64,000 nt of DNA from NCBI GenBank assembly GCA_030431255.1, contig JAUIJL010000001.1, positions 992,001-1,056,000 of the forward strand. The letters run 5' to 3'. Shown in pieces: positions 18,475 to 26,227 of this stretch (position 1 is its first letter; every line of letters begins with the position of its first letter). The notes below the pieces were generated by a model that was given only the letters and a program-made list of their open reading frames with translations, did no database searches and had not been told where the DNA came from. This DNA comes from Thermoanaerobaculia bacterium. Its GTDB lineage: Bacteria; Acidobacteriota; Thermoanaerobaculia; Multivoradales; J023. The position numbers were made by a program, and so were the translations under genes.

Positions 18475-21341
18475 CACATCCAGCTGACCAGGCTCGCTTC
18501 AGCTGGGCTCGGGTCGGATCGCTCCTCTGGGCCATCGGTTGGTTGGCGGGTTGCGGAGGAGCCCAAGAACCGATTCCCGCCGGACGGGAGCCGGTCTCGC
18601 CGGAGGTCCTCCAGCTGATCGCAAGGCAGGATTTGCGCTCCGATGATGCGGGCTCCGAGGGACCGTGTTCCGAGTATGTGTTGGATCCCGAAGCCGAAAT
18701 GCTCCTAGAGCGGGCGAGCAAGCCCGTCGGCACGGAGGCTTTCGAGGGCCTCGTCCAGAAGCTTGAGCTGGCGGTCCAAGCCGAGGAAGCAGGCGGTCGG
18801 TGGTGCACCCACGCGACCTTGCTCGGCGTGTTGGGGGATGTTTGGTCGAAGAGAGAGCCGCCGACCGCGGCAGCCCACTATGCGCAGGGCCTAAGGTCCG
18901 CCTATCGGGCAGGCTCACCAAAGTTGGTCGCGGGTCTGCTCAACGATTTGGGGTTGTTGGAAGGGCGACGCCAACGGTCGAGCCAGGCCTTGGAGCATCT
19001 CGCGGGAGCTCGCATGTTGTGGCGACACCTCGGTGACGGCTCGGAGTGGGCCAACACCCATCTGAATGCCGGCGTGCTCAACCTGCGGATGGGTCGGCTG
19101 CGGGCGGCTCGGAAAACCCTCGACCAGGCGTGTGATCGCCTCCGCCGTCTGGGATCGTCCGACGCCGGCCGCCTAGCGATTTGCTTGACGTGGCAGGGAC
19201 GGCTGCTCGGCGACACCGGAGAAGACCAGCTCGCTTTGGGGGCCTTGGAGGAAGCGATGGCCCTGCGCCGGGCCGCTTCCATGGCCGAGACGCCGGGTTT
19301 GGACGCCCTGGGCGGGGCTCACCTGGCCGCGGGGCGCGTAGAGCAAGCCGCGGAGCTCTTCGAACGGTCGGTCAGCGCTTCACGGAATCCCGTGGATCGG
19401 GCCAATGCCACGGCGAATTGGGCGGATGCCCAGCTTCGGCTCGGTCGTTTGCACAAAGCGATCGAGCTCAGCCGGCAGTCCGAAGAGTTGGCGGAACAGA
19501 CCGGCTTGGGGGACTCCAATCTGACTCTGCACAACCTGCACGTGCAAGCCCAAGCGTTCCACGGTCTCGGGCAATGGCACGCAATGGACGGGGCTTTCGA
19601 GTGGATCTTGGGCACTTTTGAAAGCTTGCGAACCCGGGGGCAAGGTGAGCTTCTGCTGCCGTTCTTCTCCCGCAGAAGGCATGTGCTCGACCATTTCGTG
19701 CTGGCCTGGGCGTCACGCGGGCGCGCTCGAGAGGCCTTTGAGGTGGCGGAATCGGTCCGCGCTCGGAGCTTGCTCGATCATCTGGTTTGGCCGATGGATG
19801 AGCTTCGATCCGCGGCCGACCCCGAGCTGACGGCTGAGCTGGATCAGCTTCGGGGCGAGCTGGGGACGGCTCTCGAAGATCTCGAGGGGCGGTTGCGGCA
19901 GGTCGGATTGGGGCCGGGCGCCACTGACACTGCGGCCTCTGCCGCCGAAACCGCTCAATCTTCCATCAACCAGGGATTGGGCCTGGGCTCAAAGGCCGAC
20001 ACAGACACAGACATCGAGCTCGCCATCTCTCGAGCCGCCGCCCTGCGCTTGCGCCTGGCCGCGGTAGAGGCCGAGATGCGCGCACAGATCGGAGCCGAGG
20101 GGGCCGAGGTGTTGGATTTGGAATCCGCCCAGAGGCTCTTGGCGCCCGAGACATTGATGTTGGTGTACTGGCTGGGCGATGAGCGCAGTCTACTTTGGTC
20201 CGTGGAGCGCGACGCATTTCAGCTATACGAAGGCCTTCCTTCCAAAAAGGCGCTGGAGCCGGCAATTACGGCCTGGCGTCGATACATGGCGAAGGGGCCG
20301 GGAGCCAAAGCGGGCTCCCTTCGTGAGTCCGAGGCGTTGGCTGAGGCTTTGTTGGGCCCTGTGGCCGACCGACTTCGGCCCGGCCGCCCTCTGGTCTTGG
20401 TGGTGGAAGGGGGATTGGCCGCTTTGCCCTTCTCGGCGTTGCCGAAACCCGGCAAGCAGGGTGAGCCCATGGTCAAGGATCATCCGATCAGCTATGCCTA
20501 TTCCGTATCCTCGGTGGCGGCGATTCGATTGCGATCCGACCAGCGATCCACGCGCCAGGGCAAGTTGATCTCGGTGGTCGCGGATCCGGTCTACGGCCCC
20601 AACGATCCCAGGAGCCCGAGATCGACGCTAGAGCCGAGCGGCGGTCCGGAGGAACTGCGCGGTGCCGGCCTCGATCCTTTTCCCCTGAGCCGGTTGACCG
20701 CCTCGGGCGTCGAAGCGGAGCGGATCGCAGCGACCCGGGGATTCAGCCCTCAGACCGGCCTTGCCGCCACCAAAGAGTGGGTGCTCGGCGGCGCGTTGGC
20801 CGACAGCCGTTTCGTGCACTTCGGCACCCATGCCCGAATCGACTCCGAGGCGCCGGAGTTGTCGGCCCTCGAGCTGAGCCGGATCGACGCCCAGGGTGGA
20901 CCCATCGACGGCTCCTTGCGCTTGGGAGATCTACACGGGCTGTCCCTGTCGGCGGAGCTGGTAACTCTCGCGGCTTGCGATTCCGCCCTCGGTCACGATG
21001 TGGTGGGGGAGGGCGTCATGGCCTTGCCACGGGGATTCCTCAAATCCGGCGCCGCGGCGGTGGTGGCCGGCCTGTGGTCCGTGTCCGATGCCCCGACCTC
21101 CGAGCTGATGATCGAGCTTTACCGTCAGCTGATCGATCTCGGCTCGGCCCCCGACCAAGCCCTGAGGGCGGCCCAGCTCAGCCTGTTGGAGCGAGAACCT
21201 TGGTCCGATCCGGTCCATTGGGCGGGATTTGTGTTGATCGGCGACGGCACGGCGAAAAATCCGTCCTCCCCACAAACCTTTTCCTCCCACCGGTTTCTAC
21301 CCTCTTCGAAACCGATGGAAAGGCGGACGCTTCGTCGTTGA
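18471..21341 (+). CDS. TPR-CHAT domain lipoprotein
   Basis: 956 residues from GTG 18471, whose start overlaps the upstream stop. The N-terminus ends in a lipobox (LLWAIGWLAGC, Cys28), so it should be a lipid-anchored envelope protein. Residues ~90-440 form TPR repeats (AAHYAQGLRSAYRAG, LGRLHKAIELSRQSEEL). Residues ~620-950 are a CHAT domain with His787 in FGTHA and Cys836 in LAACDSA, followed by GFLKSGAAAVVAGLWSVSD and the terminal HWAGFVLIG. This is the well-known TPR-CHAT (separase-like) architecture, here placed outside the cytoplasm by its lipobox. The sigma/anti-sigma context suggests an envelope signalling or processing role. Confidence 0.87.
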   Translation: MTHPADQARFSWARVGSLLWAIGWLAGCGGAQEPIPAGREPVSPEVLQLIARQDLRSDDAGSEGPCSEYVLDPEAEMLLERASKPVGTEAFEGLVQKLELAVQAEEAGGRWCTHATLLGVLGDVWSKREPPTAAAHYAQGLRSAYRAGSPKLVAGLLNDLGLLEGRRQRSSQALEHLAGARMLWRHLGDGSEWANTHLNAGVLNLRMGRLRAARKTLDQACDRLRRLGSSDAGRLAICLTWQGRLLGDTGEDQLALGALEEAMALRRAASMAETPGLDALGGAHLAAGRVEQAAELFERSVSASRNPVDRANATANWADAQLRLGRLHKAIELSRQSEELAEQTGLGDSNLTLHNLHVQAQAFHGLGQWHAMDGAFEWILGTFESLRTRGQGELLLPFFSRRRHVLDHFVLAWASRGRAREAFEVAESVRARSLLDHLVWPMDELRSAADPELTAELDQLRGELGTALEDLEGRLRQVGLGPGATDTAASAAETAQSSINQGLGLGSKADTDTDIELAISRAAALRLRLAAVEAEMRAQIGAEGAEVLDLESAQRLLAPETLMLVYWLGDERSLLWSVERDAFQLYEGLPSKKALEPAITAWRRYMAKGPGAKAGSLRESEALAEALLGPVADRLRPGRPLVLVVEGGLAALPFSALPKPGKQGEPMVKDHPISYAYSVSSVAAIRLRSDQRSTRQGKLISVVADPVYGPNDPRSPRSTLEPSGGPEELRGAGLDPFPLSRLTASGVEAERIAATRGFSPQTGLAATKEWVLGGALADSRFVHFGTHARIDSEAPELSALELSRIDAQGGPIDGSLRLGDLHGLSLSAELVTLAACDSALGHDVVGEGVMALPRGFLKSGAAAVVAGLWSVSDAPTSELMIELYRQLIDLGSAPDQALRAAQLSLLEREPWSDPVHWAGFVLIGDGTAKNPSSPQTFSSHRFLPSSKPMERRTLRR

Positions 21342-21411
21342 AGCGAAGGCCTTCGAATGGCTCGGGTCGCCTGGGTGGCGAGCCGAGCATCCCGTGGGAA
21401 AGGAGCACCAG

Positions 21412-21591
21412 ATGACACTTCAAACCGGTTGGCAAGAATTCCGTTCGCCCGTTGCACCGCCGTCTCCATGGCGCGCAGGGGGTGATGATCCGCCGGGCGA
21501 TCCGACCCAAACCGACGACACCGCCAAGGCCGGTGGCGGCCTGCCCTTGGAAGGTGCCGACGAGCCGCTGGATGGCTCCGAAGACAGCTGA
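21412..21591 (+). CDS. Small acidic proline-rich protein (59 aa)
   Basis: ATG 21412 follows an excellent Shine-Dalgarno AAAGGAG (21399-21405, six-base spacing), strong support for real translation of such a short frame. The product starts MTLQTGWQEFRSPV and continues as a Pro/Gly/Asp-rich, presumably disordered acidic tail. It has no signal peptide or known domain. It overlaps the start of the peptidase gene behind it by 20 nt. It might be a regulator, inhibitor or substrate of that peptidase, or simply a leader that couples translation; nothing in the sequence decides. Confidence 0.55.
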   Translation: MTLQTGWQEFRSPVAPPSPWRAGGDDPPGDPTQTDDTAKAGGGLPLEGADEPLDGSEDS

Positions 21592-22999
21592 AGGCAGCTC
21601 GGGGGCAGCTCGGCAACGCCTGGCCGGCTCGCCGGGTCGGGGCCGGGCCGAGCTGCTCTCCTTGGGGCTCGACGCGGAAGCCGGCCGGTCGTTCTATTCC
21701 GGGCTCAAAGCCCATGAGCCGGGGCTGCTCGCGGGTCGACGTCGGCTGCGGGCGGATCTCGAAGCCACCGATTTGAGCCAAGCGGGCTGGGGCGCGGTCT
21801 TTCCCAGGGATGTGGACCCGGCGATCGTCGAGGCCTTAGGACCACTGCTCGATCTGCGTCGACATCAAGCCGGGGACCTTTTTCGCCGGCTCAGTTACAT
21901 TCCGCGGGAAGGACCGGGCACCTTCCTGTCACGCCTGCGGGCCGGTCCCGGGCCGGTGGCGCCATCTTCGGTTCCTTATTATTTGCTGTTGGTGGGCTCG
22001 CCCAAGGACATCCCACACGGCTTTCAATTCGACCTGGATTTGCAATATGCGACGGGTCGTCTCGATTTGCCCAACCCCGAAGCCTACGCCGCCTACGCTC
22101 GATCCCTGGTCGCTTCTGAGGGGCGGGGAATCCAAAGATCCCATGCCCTCAGATCCCATGACCTCAGATCCCATGATCTCGACCTATTCTCGGTCGGCCA
22201 TGGTCCTAGCGGCCTCGATCCAGCTACCGACTGCGCCCGGCGGGCTTTGGCAGACCCTTTGGAACGGGCGCTGAAGCGTCGCGAGAGCTTTCGCCTTCGA
22301 CGCTTCGACGGCATGGCAGCGAGCAAGAATCGCCTGCAACGCTGCTTGACCGAAGGGGCCGCCCGCATTGTGATGACCGTGGGCCATGCGGCCCTTTTCC
22401 AACCCGACAACCCACGGCTTCGCCCTTGCCAAGGCGCGCTCGTCTGCTCGGACTGGCCCGGCCAAGGTCCTGCCTACGCCAAACACTATTTCGCCGCCTC
22501 CGACGTGCCCGACGAGGCATCCCTAGCGGGTCGGATCTTCGTGTTGTTCGGTTGCCACACGGCGGGCACTCCCCGTTTGGACTCCTTCGGCGCTCCCGGT
22601 CGAGATCGGAGAGCCGAGCGTCGCCTGCTGGCTCACGAGCCCTTTTTGGCAAAGCTGCCCCAACGGCTCTTGGCTCATCCAAAGGGTGGCGCCGCGGCGG
22701 TGGTCGCCCATGTGGACCGGGCCATGCCCAGCCACCGATTCGGAGATTTCGAGGACGGTCAAAGCCATTGCTTCGAGGAAATTCTCGTACAGCTGCTCAA
22801 GGGGCGGCCGGTGGGGCTGGCCATGGAGGCATTCTCCCAGCGTCACGGGGAGCTGGCGGCTCGTCTGGTGGCGGAGAGTCTCGGCGCCGGAGATGGGGAT
22901 TTCGAGCCCGTGGATCGCTTGGAGCTGTGGTCCGCCTATTGCGACGCGCGATCCCATATCGTCCTGGGAGACCCGGCAGCTACGGTGTGCGGATCCTAA
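21572..22999 (+). CDS. Caspase-fold (C25/CHAT-like) cysteine peptidase
   Basis: About 475 residues from ATG 21572; the open frame extends further upstream but that part looks non-coding. The catalytic pair expected for a caspase/gingipain-like fold is visible: His272 in MTVGHAALF and Cys328 in LFGCHTAGTP. The C-terminal ending (AYCDARSHIVLGDPAATV) is a signature of bacterial C25-like proteins annotated as CHAT or peptidase C25. The segment YYLLLVGSPKDIPHGFQFDL resembles the substrate-pocket strand region of the same group. No signal peptide. An in-frame tandem repeat (RSHxL, three times) interrupts the middle. Fifth caspase-fold protein of the locus. Confidence 0.72.
   Translation: MAPKTAEGSSGAARQRLAGSPGRGRAELLSLGLDAEAGRSFYSGLKAHEPGLLAGRRRLRADLEATDLSQAGWGAVFPRDVDPAIVEALGPLLDLRRHQAGDLFRRLSYIPREGPGTFLSRLRAGPGPVAPSSVPYYLLLVGSPKDIPHGFQFDLDLQYATGRLDLPNPEAYAAYARSLVASEGRGIQRSHALRSHDLRSHDLDLFSVGHGPSGLDPATDCARRALADPLERALKRRESFRLRRFDGMAASKNRLQRCLTEGAARIVMTVGHAALFQPDNPRLRPCQGALVCSDWPGQGPAYAKHYFAASDVPDEASLAGRIFVLFGCHTAGTPRLDSFGAPGRDRRAERRLLAHEPFLAKLPQRLLAHPKGGAAAVVAHVDRAMPSHRFGDFEDGQSHCFEEILVQLLKGRPVGLAMEAFSQRHGELAARLVAESLGAGDGDFEPVDRLELWSAYCDARSHIVLGDPAATVCGS
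22136..22180 (+). repeat. Three in-frame 15-bp tandem repeats
   Basis: Units AGATCCCATGCCCTC, AGATCCCATGACCTC and AGATCCCATGATCTC are consecutive and encode RSHAL, RSHDL and RSHDL inside the C25-like peptidase. Unit length is a multiple of three, so copy-number slippage would keep the frame. Confidence 0.85.
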
Positions 23000-23176
23000 G
23001 GGTGATCGGTCGGCCGGACGAATCCTGACTGCAAAGCTTGGACAAGGCGGGTATGATTAGCATCTGCCGAGCATGCTCGGCCGGCCGGAAACGGGGTTTT
23101 CCACCCGAATCATCCGCCTCAATCCGATCCTTGAACCCAGGGATTTTCAAGACCTAGCCCAGAGATCCAGCGATTC

Positions 23177-26100
23177 ATGAGCACCGATCATCCGCAGTCC
23201 CCATCTACCGGCACATCGCCGGCTCCGACTCCGAAGAAACGTCGCTACAAGAAGGCGGTAGGACCCAAGCTGCAGCGGGTCTTGAGTGTGGTGTTCGGCC
23301 TTTTTGCCCTGCTCGCCATCAACTCGACCTATTTGGTCGGCGTTTCGATCCTCGAAAGCACCACGGGTCAGACCTTCCAGAATTGGTTCTACATGAACAT
23401 GTTCCTGGTCCACCTCGTGCTCGGGGTCTTGATCCTCTTGCCGGCGCTGATCTTTGGCTTCATCCACATGTACAACACCTACGACCGCCGAAATCGACGG
23501 GCGGTCAAAGCCGGTTATGCGCTATTCGGCATGGTGGTGTTGCTGCTGGTGTCCGGTGTGGTGCTGACCCGGCTCGAAGGGGTGATCGTGGTCAAGGATC
23601 CCGCGACTCGCTCGATCGCGTATTGGGTCCATGTGATCACGCCGCTGCTGGCGGCCTGGCTCTTTGTGCTGCACCGTTTGGCGGGCAAGAAAATCAAGTG
23701 GCAGGTGGGCCGTCGGTGGGCGGTGGTGGCGGCGATTTTCGCCGCGATCATGGTGGTGTGGCAGGCTCAGGACCCGCGGCAGTGGAACGTCGAAGGACCG
23801 GCGTCCGGCGAGCAATATTTCTTCCCCTCTCTCTCTCGAACGGCCACCGGCGACTTTATTCCGCAAGAAGTGCTGATGAACGATCAGTACTGCCAGAAAT
23901 GCCACGAGGACAGCCACAAATCGTGGTCTGTTTCCATGCATCGCTTCAGCTCGTTCAACAATCCGCCCTATAAATTTTCCGTGGACTCGACCCGCCGAGT
24001 GGCCGAGGAGAGGGACGGCAATGTGCAGGCCGCGCGTTTTTGCGCGGGATGCCACGACCCGGTGGTCTTTTTCAGCGGTAAATTCGACGATCCCGACTTC
24101 GACGACGTCAACGATCCCACGGGTCAGGCCGGCATCACCTGCACGGTTTGCCACGCCATCACCCACGTCAACTCGGTACGCGGCAACGCCGACTACACCA
24201 TTGAAGAGCCCACCCACTATCCCTTTGCCGGCTCCGATTCCGAGACCCTGCAATGGGTCAATCAGCAGCTGGTGAAGGCCAAGCCCGAGTTCCACAAGCG
24301 CACCTTCTTAAAGCCCCTGCACAAGACCCCGGAATTCTGTGGCAGCTGTCACAAGGTCCATTTGCCGGAGGAGCTGAACAAATACAAATGGCTGCGGGGT
24401 CAGAACCACTATGACACCTACCATTTGTCCGGCGTCTCCGGCCACGGCGTCACCAGCTTCTACTATCCACCGGCGGCTCAGGAAAATTGCAACGGCTGTC
24501 ATATGCCGCGCGAAGCTTCCGAGCAATTCGGCGCCCAAGACTTCGACGGCGACGGCACCTTGGAGGTTCACGACCACCAATTCCCCAGCGCCAACACCGC
24601 GATTCCCAAGCTGCTCGACATGCCCGATTGGGTCAATCAGAAACACGCGGATTTCAATCGCGATGTGATGCGCTTGGATATTTTTGCCTTGAAAGAAGGC
24701 GGAACCATTGACGCCGCGCCGATTGCTCCGTTGCGACCCACGGTGCCCGAGCTGCGGCCGGGTCAGGAATATTTGCTCGACATCGTGGTCCGCACCGCCA
24801 AGATGGGGCATCTCTTCACCCAAGGGACCGCGGACTCGAACCAGGTGTGGCTGGATGTGCGCATGATCGCGGAATTCCCGGACGGTCCCCGCACCATCGG
24901 CCGTATCGGTGGCTTAGGGGATCAGAATCGGGTCGATCCTTGGTCCCACTTCGTCAACGCTTATGTGTTGGATCGCTACGGACGCCGCATCGATCGACGC
25001 AATGCGGAAGATATCTTCATCGCCCTCTACAACCACCAGATCCCCCCCGGCGCCGCGGACTCGGTGCATTTCCGCTTTACCGTGCCCGAAGAGGTGACGG
25101 GCCCGGTGCGGGTCGAGGCGCGGTTGCAATATCGGAAGTTCGACACCACCTACATGGTGTTGGTCAAAGACAACCCGGAGTGGGTGAACGATCTACCGAT
25201 CCTGACCCTCGCGGAGGATCGGCTGACTTTCCCGGTGGCGGGATTCGTCGGCGAGCCGCTCCACAACCCGATGCCCGCCACGTCCGACGAATGGATGCGC
25301 TGGAACGACTACGGCATCGGCCTGCTGCGCAAAGGCGGCAAGTCTAAGGGCGAGCTGAAACAAGCGGAGCACGCCTTCTCCCAAGTGGAGCGTTTGGGGC
25401 GCACCGAGGGCGCGTTGAATTTGGCCAGGGTCTATTTTGCCCAGGGTACCGTCCAAGATCGGGCGATCGAAGCCTTGCAAAGGGCGTCCAAGGCTCATCC
25501 GGAATCGGGAGCCCCCGCTTCGCCGGCTTGGACCGTGGCTTGGTTTACCGGTTTGGTCAACAAACAGAACGGTTTCTTGGACGAAGCGATCACTAACTTC
25601 GAGAGCATCTTGAGCTTGGACGACGCGGAAACCCGACGCCGCGGATTCGACTTTTCGCAGGACTATCGAGTGCTGGCGGAGCTGGGGCAAACCCTCTACG
25701 AACGGGCTCGACAAGAACGCGGTGAGTCACGGAAGGCCCAGCGTTTGGAGCTGATCGATCGTTCGAAGACCATGTTCGAGAAGGTGCTTTCCCTGGATCC
25801 AGAGCATGTGTCCGCCCATTACAACCTCTATTTGTTGCACAAAGAGCTGGGTAACGAGGACCTAGCCGGCGAGCACTTCGAGCTTTACCAGAAGTACAAG
25901 ATCGACGACAACGCCCGGGATCAAGCCGTGGCCGTGGCCCGGGCCGCGGATCCCGCAGCCAACCATGCCGCCGAGGCGATCGTGCTCTACGATCTCCAGC
26001 GATCCGATGCCTTTGAGCTGGGCTCGGATCCGTCGACTCGCAGGTCTCAGCCCTTTGAGCTGCTCGCGAACGGCCCGTGGGGTGAAGGCTCCGAGGAGCC

Positions 26101-26182
26101 GCCTGCTCCAAGCCAGACCGCGCGCAAAGCTCCGGACGTGCCGAGCGCTTCAGTAGCCACGGGGGCAGCGGGCTCTCCGTGA
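23177..26182 (+). CDS. Membrane multihaem cytochrome c with C-terminal TPR region
   Basis: 1001 residues. After a basic cytoplasmic N-terminus, about five hydrophobic helices lie between residues 35 and 205, several with histidines in or beside them (NMFLVHLVLG, YWVHVITPLL, LFVLHRLAG) that could bind b-type haem. Five CxxCH haem c sites follow, first cysteines at 239, 289, 322, 388 and 438, then a beta-rich region (~520-680) and TPR-like helices to the C-terminus (~720-900, including VLSLDPEHVSAHYNLYLLHK). The family role is electron transfer across the membrane, probably from the quinol pool to periplasmic acceptors. It is followed after 45 bp by a CRTAC1-like gene, a pairing that suggests co-expression. 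The last ~90 residues are low complexity. Confidence 0.82.
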   Translation: MSTDHPQSPSTGTSPAPTPKKRRYKKAVGPKLQRVLSVVFGLFALLAINSTYLVGVSILESTTGQTFQNWFYMNMFLVHLVLGVLILLPALIFGFIHMYNTYDRRNRRAVKAGYALFGMVVLLLVSGVVLTRLEGVIVVKDPATRSIAYWVHVITPLLAAWLFVLHRLAGKKIKWQVGRRWAVVAAIFAAIMVVWQAQDPRQWNVEGPASGEQYFFPSLSRTATGDFIPQEVLMNDQYCQKCHEDSHKSWSVSMHRFSSFNNPPYKFSVDSTRRVAEERDGNVQAARFCAGCHDPVVFFSGKFDDPDFDDVNDPTGQAGITCTVCHAITHVNSVRGNADYTIEEPTHYPFAGSDSETLQWVNQQLVKAKPEFHKRTFLKPLHKTPEFCGSCHKVHLPEELNKYKWLRGQNHYDTYHLSGVSGHGVTSFYYPPAAQENCNGCHMPREASEQFGAQDFDGDGTLEVHDHQFPSANTAIPKLLDMPDWVNQKHADFNRDVMRLDIFALKEGGTIDAAPIAPLRPTVPELRPGQEYLLDIVVRTAKMGHLFTQGTADSNQVWLDVRMIAEFPDGPRTIGRIGGLGDQNRVDPWSHFVNAYVLDRYGRRIDRRNAEDIFIALYNHQIPPGAADSVHFRFTVPEEVTGPVRVEARLQYRKFDTTYMVLVKDNPEWVNDLPILTLAEDRLTFPVAGFVGEPLHNPMPATSDEWMRWNDYGIGLLRKGGKSKGELKQAEHAFSQVERLGRTEGALNLARVYFAQGTVQDRAIEALQRASKAHPESGAPASPAWTVAWFTGLVNKQNGFLDEAITNFESILSLDDAETRRRGFDFSQDYRVLAELGQTLYERARQERGESRKAQRLELIDRSKTMFEKVLSLDPEHVSAHYNLYLLHKELGNEDLAGEHFELYQKYKIDDNARDQAVAVARAADPAANHAAEAIVLYDLQRSDAFELGSDPSTRRSQPFELLANGPWGEGSEEPPAPSQTARKAPDVPSASVATGAAGSP

Positions 26183-26227
26183 ATCCGGTCTCTTCGAAGC
26201 CGGGGACCCTCAGGGGCGGCGGGCGGG

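Noticed and set aside
5714-22999. Known caspase-based antiphage operon with gasdermin
   Set aside because: No gasdermin-sized partner, nuclease, reverse transcriptase or NLR-like gene is present in the locus; the CsgG-like proteins are not gasdermins.
23052-23057. TATGAT before the multihaem cytochrome gene as a promoter
   Set aside because: No -35 element at 16-18 bp; not enough to call.
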